Source: Saccopteryx bilineata
Taxonomy: Eukaryota; Chordata; Mammalia; Chiroptera; Emballonuridae
NCBI RefSeq assembly: GCF_036850765.1
Contig: NC_089491.1
Coordinates: forward strand, 89,064,740-89,128,739
DNA length: 64,000 nucleotides
Reading direction: 5' to 3'
Of the stretch, positions 22,801 to 37,800 are shown in pieces. The position numbers and the translations under genes are program-made. Positions within the stretch are counted from its first letter, which is position 1. Every line of letters begins with the position of its first letter. The notes below the pieces were generated by a model. It made no database searches, was not told the origin of the DNA, and was given only the letters and a program-made list of their open reading frames with translations.

Positions 22801-25800
22801 TGTTTGTTTCTTTGAATTTATCCATTTCTCCCAGATCTTCCAATTTGTTGGTATAGTGTTGTTTGTAATACTGTCTTTAGAATCCTTTGTATTTCTGTAG
22901 TGTCAGTTATTACTTCTCTTTTATTTATGGTTTTATTTATTTGGTAGACCATCTTCTTATACCATGTACAAGAATAAATTCATAATGGGTTAAAAACTTA
23001 AATGTTAGACTCCAAACCATAAAAATCTTAGAAGATATATGCAGTAAAATCTAGGAAAATTGTTGTAGCAGTATTTTTTTTCTGATATATTTTGGGGGGC
23101 AAGGGAAAAAAAGAGAAAAATTAAAAAGTGGGACTACATCAAAATAAAATGTTTTTGCACAGCCAGTGGTACCGTCAGCAAAGTGGAAAGACAGCCCAAT
23201 GAATGTGAGAAAATACTCATGAATGATACATCTGACAAGGAGTTAATCTAAATTTATAAAGAACTTATACAACTCAACCCCCCCCCCAAAAAGGCAATGT
23301 AATTTAAAAATGGGCAAAGGAACTGAATCGACACTTCTCCAACTTCTCCAAGGAGGATATACAAAGTTGCTCAATGTCATTAATCAGAGAAATAGGATGA
23401 AAACCACAATGAAATACCACACTGTCAAAATGGCTATCATCAATAAATTAAACAAATGCTTGCAAGGATGTGGATAAAGGGGAACCCTCATGCACTGTTG
23501 TTAGTAACGCAGATTGGTGCAGCCACTGTAAAAAAACAATGTGCAGTTTCCTCATGAATCAGTGGTTCCACTTTTGGGAATATATACAAAGAAACCCGAA
23601 ACAGGGATTCCAAAGAATATATGCATCCTTCTGGTAATTGCAGTGTTATTTAAAATAGCCAAAATTTGGAAGCAGCCCAAGTGCCAATCAGTAGATGAGT
23701 GGATATAAAAGCTGTGGTACGTTTACACAATGGGATACTACTCAGCCATAAAAAAAGAAGAAAATGTTACCTTCTGCGCCAGCATGGATGGATCTAGAAA
23801 GTTTCATGTTATGTGAAATAAGGCAGAGAAAAACCATATGATTTCATTTACCCTATGTCCCTATGTATAAGATGCACCTTACTTTTGGGCCCCGAAATTA
23901 GAAATAAAAGTGTATTACATAAAGTTACTGAACTCAAGTTTTATAAATTCATACAACTCCTTATCACTGTCAAAACTTCAATCCATTAGCTTGTCCTCAT
24001 TTGTGTCTGATGACAAATCAGGGTCTTCAACAATGAGCGCAAAAAAAAGCAGGAAATGCAAGTAAACCATCTACAACCACTGTGTAAGAAGCACCCGGTT
24101 TGTAGACCCCAAATTTTTCAGAAAAGAGTGCATCTCATACATGGGAAAATGTGGTATATGTAGAATCTGGTGAACAAAATAAACAAGCAAACAAAAAAAG
24201 TCATAGATACAGAAGAACAAACTGACTTCTGTCAGAGAAGTGGGTGGTTTGGGGGCTGGGTGAAAATGGTGAAGGACTAAGCAAAAATAAATAAATAAAT
24301 AAAAACCAATCTCAGACTCAGATAACCATATGGTGATTACCAGAGAGAAAGGGGAATAGGGGGAAACGAGGGTAAAGGAGGGATAAATGGTGACAGATCT
24401 TGACTTTGGATGGTGAACACAGTACAATATACAATATGTAGTATAGAATTGTACACTTGAAACATAATTTTATTAACCCAAGTGACCCCAATTAATTCAA
24501 TAAAAGTTTTTTTAAATGTTCAAGAAACACTGGTGTGTTGCATGAGTAAAGAGGCAAAGAACCTGTCAGCAATAGTTTTTATTTATATTTTTGGAAAGGA
24601 AACTCCAAGGAATAAACAAATGCACTGATTGCAGAATATTTGAGATACATTTCCCCAGGTCAAAGCGGTTCCTTCTTAGATTTTGCTACTGTGTACACAC
24701 TGCTTGGTAAACTTTGCAACTTCAGAGCATATCAGAAGGAACTAGTCTGCATCCTCTTCCTGTCTCTTCCCTTGGAGAAGCTTTTAGCTTTTCATGGGGA
24801 CCTGCTGTTAAAGGAAGATAAAGTTTACCCTATACCAACCAACCATTTTCTCCTGTCACTAGGAAAAGCAGTTTGTATAGCTCTTAAATGCATTTCTGTA
24901 ATATAATTTCAGATTAAACTTGTTAGATTTCTGTATGTAACTGTTATTACCAGTCAAAATATACAAGCTAAGTACAATTCCTATTTAGAACATTGAAACC
25001 ATAAGTGTAAGTGACTTGGTTAGCACCTTAATTCTCATCTTAACTATTTTCAACCTTGGAAATATAAAAGCAACTAAAGAAAACCCTATCAACATTTAAG
25101 TTCATATACATTTATTTTTAATAACATATCAATATGAATCTTAAGACTTTTGAAGGTATGAAAAATGTTCAAGTTTAGTTATACCAACTTAAAAGAAATT
25201 TTGTTGCTAACACCCTGTTTCTTAAATCAATGTCTTTTTCAACCTTTTAAAACTATTTGATATTTTATACTCCGTGTGATAATTGTTATATTTGTGAGTC
25301 ACCCAATTCTTGAACATGAGATTTTTTATTATAATGTCATCTTACAAGTATATTTTAATCAATAATCTTTCTGGTATATTGGGTAGAAGAGAAAGGTTTT
25401 ATAGAAGCTTTGTGTCTTTACAGATAATAAAACTTAATTGCAAGTACATTTTGCTAACTTTTTTTTTTTTTTTTTACAGAGACAGAGAGAGAGTCAGATG
25501 GATAGACAGGGACAGAGAGACAGGAACGGAGAGATGAGAAGCATCAATCATTAGTTTTTCATTGCGCGTTGCGACTTCTTAGTTGTTCATTGATTGCTTT
25601 CTCATATGCGCCTTGACCGCGGGCCTTCAGCAGACTTGGTAACCCCTTGCTGGAGCCAGTGACCCTGGGTCCAAGCTGGTGAGCTTTTGCTCAAGCCAGA
25701 TGAGCCCGTGCTCAAGCTGGCAACCCCGGGGTCTCGAACCTGGGTCCTTCCACATCCCAGTCCAACGCTCTATCCACTGCGCCACCGCCTGGTCAGGCCA

Positions 25801-28800
25801 TTTTGCTAACTCTTATATGAAGAGATCAACTAACATACTCATTGCCTTCCCACATATTAGGGAGACATGGGAGACTGAGTGCCAAAATCTTTGTACAGGC
25901 ATGCCTTGCTTTATCACATTTTGCTTTATTGCACTTTGCAGATACTATTATTTTTAATCAACATCAAGGCAAGATCACCAGCACTAAGATAATAACTCAG
26001 AAGGCTCAGAAGATGGTTAACTGCTTTTAAATAAAATAGTTTTAATCAAAGTGTGTATATTGTTTTCTTAGATATAATGCTACTGCACACTTAATAGATT
26101 ATAGTTTAGTGGAAAAATAACTTTTACATATACTGGGAACCCAGAAAATTTATATGGCTTGTCTTATTATGATATTTGCTTTATGATAGTGATCTGGAAC
26201 CAAACCTGTAATATCTCCAAAGTATGCCTGTATAAACTCTACCCAGATTCTGATCTGACTGCTGAGCTATGTATGCATTGGGTAGACTTCTAGGAAAAAC
26301 AGTTGCTAGGTGTTGAAAGACTTGAGGAGAGATTTCTGATGCTACTCACTTCAAAGAAGTTTTTAGAGTTTTAGTTCAGTGAAGTTTGTTGCTCATTTAT
26401 AATACAAACCATTCTTGAAAGGAGCAGCAACCTACAACATATAACTTAAAATGTCCATTTTACTGTAAAAACTTATAGACGTGAAGAAATAGGAAACTGT
26501 GATTCAAGAGAAAAGCAATCATTATTGATGGAACCTGAGAAAACCCAGATGTTAAAATGAAAAGGACTTCAAAAGTTTGTAAATATATTTAAGGACTTAA
26601 AGGAAAATAAAAGTATAATAAATGAATAGATAGAGAATGCCACAGAGAAATGGGAATTAGAAAAAAAAACCAAGTAAAAATTCTAGAATTGAAAATTTAA
26701 GTGAAATTAAAAAAATATTGAATGACCTTAATTGAAGATTGAAGACAGCAGAAAAGAAGAGTGGGGGAACTTGGAGATAAGTCGATAGATATTATCCAAT
26801 CTGAAAAAGAAATCAAAATGAATGGAGCCTAAATGACCTGTGAGACAATTTCAAGCAATCTAACATGCATATAATAGGAGTCCCAGGCAGGAAATAGAGA
26901 CAGAGAATGGGGGAGAAAAGATAGTTGAAGAAATAGTTCTAAAAAAATTTCCAGATTTGATGTAAAACTTGATTTTGTAGTTCTGAGAAGCACGTTGTAC
27001 CCCAAACATGATTAATATAAAAATCTCTCACCTAAGCACATCATAGTCAAACTGCTGAAATAAGCAGCAATAAAGAGAAAACAATGAAAAGAGCTAGAGA
27101 AATATGTATGGAATAATACATTTCACTATAAGGTTAAATTTTATCTTTAAAAATATTAATTTTATATTTTACTCTAAAATTTTTTAATATAAAAATCTTT
27201 CATCCCTAAATCTGTATGTAGGAAAAGGAAGTTGTTTATGTTTGGCTTCAACACTGAAATACCATCATTATTTTTCTGAGAGCACTCATATTCCTACTTT
27301 TATTTTTTTTAAGTCAGAGGAGGGGAGATAGTAAGACAGACTTTCACAATCACCCCAACTGGGAACCACTTGCCAACTCCTGTCCGGGGCTGATGCTTGA
27401 ATCAACCAAGCTATTTTTAGCACCTGAGGCTGATTACACTTGGACCAGTTGAGCTATTCTTAGCCCAAGGCCAGTGCTCGAACTCATCCAGCCACTGGCT
27501 GTTGGAGGAGAAGAAGGAGAGAAGCAGATGGTCACTTCTCCTGTATGCCCTAACCGGAATTCGAACCCAGGACGTTCATATGCCGGGCCAGTGCTCTTAT
27601 CTGCTAAGCCAAAAGGGCAAGTCTTGCTCCTACTTTAAAATAAAGGAAAAGGGAAGGCAAAATGTTCTAAGATGAAAATGTATAACTGTACCTGCTGTAA
27701 CTGCTGAATGTATATAGTATTATTAACATGCCCAACTGAGAACACAGGAGAGAGGAACTTGGCCAAGGCAGGTTTGAATTTAGAGTCCTTCATCTGGATA
27801 TGCAAGTTAGGTATTTCCATTTCATATTAGCATCCAATTTTTAGTTTCTTCTAATTGGATTTTACTTTGGTAGCTAAAAGAAAAGCCAAACAAAGCATGA
27901 TGCCTTGAGGAAAGAAGCCTGCAGTAGCAAAATCAACCAAGTGTTCTGTTTTCTCTTCACATAGCTCCTCATTGCTCAAAGAAGCATCTTTTTGTTAATC
28001 ATAAAATAATATTTTCTATTTTAAAAATTGACCTTTCATAAAGATCATAATATTACTGAGCACCAAAGCCTGAGTGGTTTCATGACCTTGGGCAAATTAT
28101 TTTTGTAACTTCAGTTTCCTCACATAACATTTTCCCCCTAGGTGATTATGAATCAAATAGCAGGTAAAGCCAGAAACACTTCAGCTATTCAATAATACTT
28201 AAAAATAATGTTTTTTTATTATAAATGTAATTCATGTTTATTATAGAGGATGTGGGAGATATAGAAAAGCATAAATAAGAAAATTAAGAATATTTATAAT
28301 CCTATTATCTAGAATTTATTACTAGTAAAATTTTGGTTTTTATCTGTCCAGTCTTTTTTCTATGTTTGATCTCATCTTTAAAAAAAAAAAGCCTTTCCCG
28401 AATATTCCTGCCCAGTTATCACCAAACCCTTTTGAAGGTTTCACAGCCAGATGTCTTTAAACCTTCCTCTCACTCTTAGTTCGGTTTCTTTCTAAGAAAT
28501 TTATTATCTTTTTTTTTTTTTTTTTTGCATTTTTTCTGAAGCTGGAAACAGGGAGGAGAGACAGTCAGACAGACTCCCGCATGCGCCCGACCGGGATTCA
28601 CCCGGCACGCCCACCAGGGGCGACGCTCTGCCCACCAGGGGGCGATGCTCTGCCCATCCTGGGCGTCGCCATGTTGCTACCAGAGCCACTCTAGCGCCTG
28701 GGGCAGAGGCCACAGAGCCATCCCCAGCTCCCGGGCCATCTTTGCTCCAATGGAGCCTTGGCTGCGGGAGGGGAAGAGAGAGACAGAGAGGAAGGCGCGG

Positions 28801-31800
28801 CGGAGGGGTGGAGAAGCAAATGTGCGCTTCTCCTGTGTGCCCTGGCCGGGAATCGAACCCGGGTCCTCCGCACGCTAGGCCAACGCTCTACCGCTGAGCC
28901 AACCGGCCAGAGCCTAAGAAATTTATTATCAACAGATACATCAAGGTCCTTCTGGTCAGTACATCCAACATATTTTGCAGTCTTTTTATTTTTTTAATAT
29001 CTAAATAGTATTCTTCAGTACAAACCACTGCAGAATGTCTTCCCCCCCCAAGGCTTCTGATTTTACTCTTTATTTATTCGGTCATTTTTTATTCTTTTGT
29101 ATAGGATCCTTCATGTTAATTTGTTTATATATATAGGTCATGTCATGAATCCTTTTCTCTTAATGATTTCAACCATTTCCATAGCTTTAGTCATCTTTAT
29201 GCTGATGATTTCAAAATCTATATTTTCAGACCTCACAGGCCCATACATGGACATCTTATTTACTTATCTTTATTTGGATATTTCTGAGGTAGCCCAAACT
29301 CAACATACCTTTTTTTTTTTAATGTTTATTGTATGGATTTTAGAGAGGAAGGGAGACAGAGGGAGAGAGACCAGAACATTGATCTGCTCCTGTATGTGCC
29401 CTGACTGGGGATCAAACCAGCAGCCTCTGTTCTTCGGAACGATGCTAACCAACTTGAGCTATTCAACCAGGGCTCAACATATCTTAAGTTGATTTCAACG
29501 CATCATCTTGCTTTCTTTCTCAAATAAAAGTTTGTCTCTGTCTCTGGTAAATGCACCATCCATTCATTTACTCATGTTGGAATAGAATTCTGCATTGACT
29601 CTTTGTTCAACCACTGTGTCCAGTCAATTGTTTGATTAATTTCAAGTCCCTAATATGTTTGAATCCCATGAGATGTTTCCTGCATTATTTTCTTATTTAT
29701 TTCCATCTGACATAACTGTATATTTCACAGTTCTGTGCTTTCTTCATTGCTGTATCCCCCAGGCCTAGAAGTTTGCCTGGCACATAGAAAGCATTTAATA
29801 AATACTGTTTTAATAAATAAATAAAAACCCAAATTGACTAAACAGTCTAAGATTTCTTGCCTAGATCACTGAATCAACCATTAACTGGTTGTCCTGCACA
29901 TAGTTAATGCCATTCCAATTAATTGTAACCACATTGCAAGCAGAGCAAACTTTCTGAAATTTAATTGTGCCCTCTCTGATTTAAAATTCATTGATGACTT
30001 GTCCTAGCCCTTAGTATAAAGTCCCAGTGCCCTATCTTGATTTAAAAAGTCCTTCTTGAACTGAAATCCTTCTAATTTTTCACTTCTCTCTCTCATCACC
30101 ATGCACTTTGAACTCGGAATTTTAGTTATACTGAACTTATGTTATTTGCTCAAAAGTACTATGCTTTCTTACCTCTAGACTTTCACATGTTGATTGTCTT
30201 CTCTGGAACACTTTCACTTTCTCTTTTATTTGGTTGAGTCCCAATCCTTAAGGTCTGAGTTAAAAAGTATGGTTTAGAGCAGGGGTTCCCAAACTTTTTA
30301 CACAGGGGGCCAGTTCACTGTCCCTCAGACTGTTGGAGGGCTGGACTATAAAAAGAACTATGAACAAATCCCTATGCACACTGCACATACCTTATTTTAA
30401 AGTAAAAAAACAAAAACAGGAACAAATACAATATTTAAAATAAAGAACAAGTAAATTTAAATCAACAAACTGACCAATATTTCAATGGGAACTATGGGCC
30501 TGCTTTTGGCTAATGAGATGGTCAATGTCCGGTTCCATATTTGTCACTGCTAGCCGTAACAAGTGATATGATGTACTTCTGGAGCCGTGACGCCTGTGTC
30601 CCGTGTCACTGGAAGTAGTACTGTACGTGAGCGACGCTGCACTTTGCGGTGCTGCCACATACAGTGCTCCTCTCACTGACCACCAATGAAAGAGGTGCCC
30701 CTTCCGGAAGTGCAGCGGGGCCCAGATAAATGGCCTCAGGGGGCCACATGCGGCCCACGGGCTGTAGTTTGGGGACCCCTGGTTTAGAGCTCTTTTGACC
30801 TTGGTCTTATGATATGATTACTCTTTACAGTAGTCCCCCTTGATCTGTAATTTTGCTTTCTGTGGATTCAGTTAGCCATGGTCATCTGTGTCCAAAATAT
30901 TAAAAAGCAAAATTCCAGAAGTAAAAAGTTTTTATTTTTTAAATTGCATCCCTTTCTGAGTAGTATAACTATCCTCCTTCTCCTGCCTGGTATGTGAATC
31001 ATCCATGTTATATGTTACCTGCCCGTGAATCATTTATTAGCCATTTTGATTATTAGATCAACTGTCTTGGTTCTTAGTGCTTGTGTTCAAATAACCCTTA
31101 TTGTTATAGTCATTGTATTTTATTATTGTTGTTTATAAATTAAATACTTAATTTATAAATTAAACTTTATCATAGGTATGTATGTATGTATTGGGGGAAA
31201 TCATAACATATGTAGAGTTGAGTATTATCTGCAGTTTTAGGTGTCCACTGAGGATAAGAGGAGACTACTATAGTTATCCAATATATTGTAAAAGATTAAT
31301 TAATTGCCTGGTTCTACTTCTAGAATTAGCTACTTGAGCACAAATAATGCTTCTATTAATTTCCTTTATATCATCAGCAGCTGGGACATAGTAGATGCTC
31401 AATAGTTATGAAACAAAGAAGGAGATACACATATGAACACATGTTTCTCATTATTAGTGGATTCTGTATTTGTGAATTCACCTACTCACTAAAAGTAATT
31501 TGTAACTCCAAAATCAATTCTTGCAGCACTTTCATGATCATTTGTGCACATACATAGACTGGTGAAAAATTTTAATTGCCTGACATTCACACTTCAAGTG
31601 GAGGTAAAATAAGGCAACACTTTGCCATCTTGTTTTAGCTCTCTTACTGTAAACATGGCCCTTTTGTGGTATATTTAGTGCCACTTTTTCCCACATTTTT
31701 GTGCTTTTTGTGGAGATTTTGCTTTTTAAAATGGCCCCCAAGTGTAGTGCCTAAGTGTTGGCCAGTGTTCGTGAGCACAAGAAGGCTGTGATGTGATCTG

Positions 31801-34800
31801 GTTTATGGATATAAACTTTTTTCAGGCATAGATTGGCAGTGACTTCAATGTTAATGAATCAAATATATTAAATACGGTGTGTTCAAAAAACACATAAAAC
31901 AGGGTTATATGTATATATTAGTTGGTTGAAAATACTGTGACCAGAGGCTCACAGGAAAATAACCCTGTATTTCCCCTAGGAGCAATAGTTCAGTGTTTGC
32001 TAACTCAGTGTTCATGCTAACTTTATAGATTATAACTACCACAAATAATGAGAATTAACTGTATATGTAATTATAAAATTAGGCTTAACTATATATATCA
32101 CATATATATACACACACATACACGTATATATATATTGATATGTATGTGTGTACGTATATATAATGTTTTGTAATTTGCTTTTCCCCTACATAACTATGTA
32201 TATGTGTCATGTTCCTATTTAAAATAATGGCTCTGTATCACATAATATATGTGATATTACTAAGTAAGAAAACAACTGTGTCTTCTCATATGTTTGTATG
32301 TGCATGGAAGCAAATATGGCTGATGTACATTACACATCAGGTTATGTTAATTACCTGGGGGATGAGTATATTTTTCTTGATTTATCTTTGTATTGTCTCA
32401 CTGATTGTAGTGAATATGTTTCTATTGTCAGTACTCTTATAAAACATAATTTTAATGGTTGTAGTGTGTTTCCTTTTGTAAAAGAAATAAAGTTTTGACT
32501 AATTATGGACTTGAATTTTCCTGTTTCAGATAGTCAATGTCTCCAATTGGATCTACAGAAAATGGAGCTTCTGGAAAGTAAGATGATTGAGGAACAACAG
32601 TCTCTACAAAACAAAATTAAGCAAATGTTAATTGATCTGGAGACATTTAATAATTTGCCAGCTTTAAGGTCATCAAGTGAAGAAAAGAAAAAGGTAAATG
32701 GAAAAGAGTAGTACATACAAAATTATGATTTTTTAATCAGATTTTATATATATGTTGTTTATAGAATTTATTATTTCCAGTTGATTATTAGACATGTAGA
32801 AAGAAAAAAATAAAGATGTTTACATATATAATAGGAGTTACAGTGATTTAAGTTTTAAACCAAAGGCAAAAATTGAAAAGAGATACAGCATTTCAGCAAA
32901 TATAGGCTGTGTTAAGAGCAGATTTGATTGTGCTATTTCCCTATTTAAGATTTTTCATGACCTTTCATTGCCATTTTACATTAATGTAAATTTGCTGGGG
33001 TAGGACTAGAGATACCAGCCTTAAGAGAGTTAATATAGTTAATTTAGCTTATTGTAGTTCAAAGGATACTTTTATAAACAGGATTTTAGAGTAATTATAG
33101 CCTTGGGTAGAATTTTATCAGAGTATCATTGAAAGTATTAGTCAAATTCAATTTATATTGTCTTAGTTGATATCCCTAAAGCTATTATTTACTTCTGTTT
33201 GGTTCTGTCTAGAAATTACATGAGGAGAGTACAGTATTATCAACCCGCAGAAATGTTCTGAAAAAAGTAACGGGAAATCTAAACAAAGAATTTGAGACAC
33301 TAAAAACACAATTGCAAGAAAACGAGACACATTCTCAAGTAAGAAGAAAAAAATACTCTGAAATTTATTTTTATTTCAGATTGTCCTCTTCTCTTTATAT
33401 TTTAACCCCAAAATAATTCTTTTTTTTTTTGGTCATACCTGTTTTATTTACCGTTCAGATTTTCTGGCTTAGACCTGTGCTGGCGCAGTGGATAAAGCGT
33501 CGACCTGGAAATGCTGAGGTCGCCGGTTCGAAACCCTGGGCTTGCCTGGTCAAGGCACATATGGGAGTTGATGCTTCCAGCTCCTCCCCCTGTCTCTCTC
33601 TCCTCTCTCTCTGTCTCTCTCTCTTCTCTAAAATGAATAAATAAAATAAAAATTAAAAAAAAATTATTTAAAAAGAAAAAAAAACAGATTTTCTGGCTTA
33701 GCAGATAGCCAGATAATCTCCACTCAGAAAGAATTTGCTCCTGCTTTCTTGCCTTCTATTAACCTATCTGGAAGGCCTACTTTATGCACTCTTCTGAGTA
33801 CAGCCATTAAGATAATAGCTTTACATTTTTTTCAAAAGTAAAGCATTTTTAATGCAGAAACTTTGCTAACTCATAAAATCTATAAATAAAATAAACCCTA
33901 ATGACTAATATTCCACCATCCAGAAGAGAGAATTCTTATTTTTGTGTGGGTCTTTCTAGTCTATATGTATATATTTTGTGAATACACACTTTATACATAT
34001 ATATAAGTACACTTTTACCTTTATATATTATAGAAATGGTATAATTTTGTACATTATTGAGAAACTTCTTTTTCATTTTTTAAATTAAATTTATTGAGGT
34101 AACTGGTTAATAAAATTATATGTTTCCAGTGTATGTTTCTATGTACATCATCTGTATGATGCATTGTGTGCCCACCTCCCAAAATCAAAAATTTTTGTCA
34201 CCATGTATTTGAGCCTCTTTACCGTTTACTACCCCCTACCCCTCTTCCCACTGGTAACCACCATTCTGTTTTCTGTATCTGTGAGTTTTTGTTCATTTAT
34301 TGCTTTTATTTTTATGTTCCACGTATGAGTGAAACCATGATTCTTAACTTCTTTGTGTGTGATTTATTTTGCTAATATTATATTCTCATGATCCATCTAT
34401 GTTGTCTCAAGTGATGGTTTTTCATCTTATGTCTGAGGAGTATTTCATTGTATATATGAAGCACATCTCTCTTATCCAGTCATTTTTTGAGGGACACTTC
34501 AATTGTTTCCTTTCCTTGGTCACTGTGAATAATGCAGTGAACATAGAGGTACATATATCTTTGCAAATAAATGTTTTCAGATTTTTCAAGTAGATACACA
34601 GAAGATGGATTACTAGGTCATAATGGTAACTTTATTCTTAAATTTTTGAGGAACCTTGATACTCTTTTTCATAGTGGCTACACCAGTTTACATTCTCACC
34701 AGCAGTGAATGAGGGTTCTTTTTCTCTACAACCACTCCAGTACTTGTTATTACTTGTCTTGTTAATTCCATTCTCACAGTTGTGAGGTGGTATCTCAAAC

Positions 34801-37800
34801 TAAAAAGCTTCTGCACAGCAAAAGAAACTGCCAGCAAAACTAAAAGGCAGCCAACCAAATGAGAGAAGATATTTGCAAACAACAGCTCTTACAAGGGGTT
34901 AATATCCAAAATCAATAAAGAACTCATACAACTCAAACCCAAAAAGTAAACAATCCAATTAAAAAATGGGCAGAGGACCTGAACAAATAGTTCTCCCGAG
35001 AAGACATACATATGGCCAACCGATACATGGAAAGATGCTGAACTTTGGTAACTTTTAGTGAAATGCACATCAAAACTATAATGAGATACCTCACATTTGT
35101 TTTTCATTATTACATATTATAATTACATATTATAAGTACTTACCCTTGTCAGTAGATATTTTTTTAATATGATTATAATATTTGACTGACATGGATATAA
35201 CATAATTTACTAAATCAGTTCTGTATTGGATATTTAAGTTGTTTCCAATTTTTAAAACTATTCAAGCAATGCTGGAAACAGCATCCCATCCTTGAACTTC
35301 TTTGTTTTCTTTAATTTAAAAAGTATATATTTTTATTGATTTTTGGAGAGGGGGGGAGAGAGAACAAGTGAGGGAGAGTGAAAAATGGGGGAGAAGCGGG
35401 AAGCATCTACTTGTAGTTGTTTCGGTATGTGCCTTGACTGAGCAAGCCCAGGGATTCAAACCAGCGACCTCAGTGTTCCAGATTGATGCTTTATCCACTG
35501 TACCACCACAGGTCAGGCCCCCTTTTTTTTTTCTTTTAAATTTCTGACAGAGACAGAGAAAGAGAGAAGGACAGATAGGAACAGACAGGAAGGGAAAGAG
35601 ATGAGAAGCATCAATTCTTCATTGTGGCGCCCTATCAGTGGTCGGCAAACTCATTAGTCAACAGAGCCAAATATCAACAGTACAACAATCAAAATTTCTT
35701 TTGAGAGCCAGATTAAGTTTAAAAAATCAGTAATTATAATCTTATAAAGATTGGTCACTCTCATCTGATTATATGAGCAATTTACAACTATGATTTATTA
35801 ATGCTAAATGAACTAATTTTTCTTTTTGTAGTAATATGATCATGGTAGATAGTCATTGTTAACATTTTGGTATAGCATTTTGTAAACTTTTTTCTTTGCA
35901 ATTAATATACCCATTGTTTTTACAAAAAAAATGAAATTCTATTCATATAGTCTTTAAGCATTTATTTTCTTAAATATTTTCAAGCTCTTTTGATGACATT
36001 TTATGACATCAGCTATTTCATTGTGTGGATATACCATTTTTTTAAAGGTATACCTCTTATTCTTCTTGAATGAAGTAGGGGCTTACCAGAGTTTGCCACA
36101 ACCACTAAAAGCTTAGAAATCACTAATTTACATAATTTAGATTTATCAATTATTCTCTCTCTTCTTCATAATATGAAAATCTCAAAATGGACTTGTAAGT
36201 AGTAAAATTATCCTAAGATGTTTACAGTGGAGATGAGTGCTAGAGAAGAAACTTTAAAAATGTTTATGGGAGCACTGGCTGGTTTGCTCAGCGGTAAAGT
36301 GTCAGCCAGGCGTGTGGAAGTCCCAGGTTCGATTCCCAGCCAGGGCACACAGGAGACGTGCCCATCTGCCTCTCTACCCTTCTCCCTCTCCTTTCTCTCT
36401 CTATCTCTCTCCCCTCCACAGCCAAGGCTTCATTGGAGCAAAGTTGGCCCGGGCACTGAGGATGACTCCATGGCCTCCACCTCAGGCACTAGAATGGCTC
36501 CAGTTACAAAGGAGCAATGCCCCAGATGGGCAGAGCATCACCCCCTAGTGGGCATGCCGGGTTGATCCTGGTCAGGCGCATGCAGGAGTCTGTCTCTCTG
36601 CTTCCCTACTTCTCACTTCAGAAAAATACAAAATAATAATAAATGTTTATGGGATCATCATCTTAATTGGTTCTTAGGAAAAAAGATTGGTTTTTCCTAG
36701 AGAATATCGGCCCTCCTCCACTGAATAGATGACTTAAGGAGAAAACACTTGACAAACACAATTTCTTAGAGCCAGTTAATAGCTACCTTGTTTATTTCCA
36801 CAGTAAGTGCTAATCATGTTCCTAAACCCATAAGCTGATAATAGGAATTCATAACATTAACAATGTATAGCCTTTCTCTTTATTTGTTGCCTTTTGTGAA
36901 TCCCAAATAATCAAATCAAGTCTTGGTTCTCCTTATGTTTTATAACTTTTATAGAAAACTAGTTTTTGATATCTATAAATAACTTTACATCACAGCTGGA
37001 TTTTTTTAATGAATGACTGTTAGTTATTTGAAATCATTTAACATGTCTATATGGGAACAACTGTGAAACTTGTAGAAGAACACATAGAGACATTACATTA
37101 GTCTTGGCAACAACTTTTTGGTATGACACCAAAAGCACAAGCAACAAAGGCAGAAATAAGTAAGTGGATCTACATCAAACTAAAAAACTGTTCCTTTTGC
37201 AATCAACAAAATGAAAAAGCAACTTATGGAATTGGAGAAAATATTTGAAAATCATGTATTTGATACGGGTTAATATATAAAGAATTTATAAGAGATGTTT
37301 TTAAAAAGTAGTAGAAAAAAAAGTTTTGTGCTTCATGATAGCCTCGGAGGTTTAAAAGCAAGTCTCTAATAAAGATGTGTGATATAGAAAAAATTTAACC
37401 ATCTGCGATAGTATTGCTATTTTTTTAGGTGAGGGGAGATAATATTTTATAGTATTATTCTTGTAGCAGTCAAGAGGTCTGCTGCTTTATAATAAGTCTA
37501 CCTGTTTGAGTAAAACTAAGAGGGAAAATTTTGGTACTTCACAAAAGCTTATTAGAGCTTTATTATCAAAAAGTGAAGACTGCTTTTTGAAGTCCACCTT
37601 TACTTCAAGGTCCTATCTGGGGGAAATCGATCTGATTTAGCAATGTTAACTCATAGAACATAAATTCATGTAATTTATTAGTTATGATTCATCCTAATGT
37701 CTGGATCTCCTTCTTTGGAGAAAACAATAGGATGATACATTAAGTCTGAACTTATGCCCCAAAAATAACTTAGCATGAAAGTATGAAGAAATATTACTAA

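Noticed and set aside
24640..24906. 88-codon open frame in the large IFT74 intron
   Set aside because: No splice sites, no recognisable homology and no conservation evidence.
29097..29492. 131-codon frame overlapping L2 and a type D SINE
   Set aside because: It crosses a SINE insertion boundary and so cannot be an old gene; there is no splice context.
17593..32529. Search for LRRC19, nested in IFT74 in human
   Set aside because: No leucine-rich repeat frame on either strand; the gene probably lies upstream of this window.
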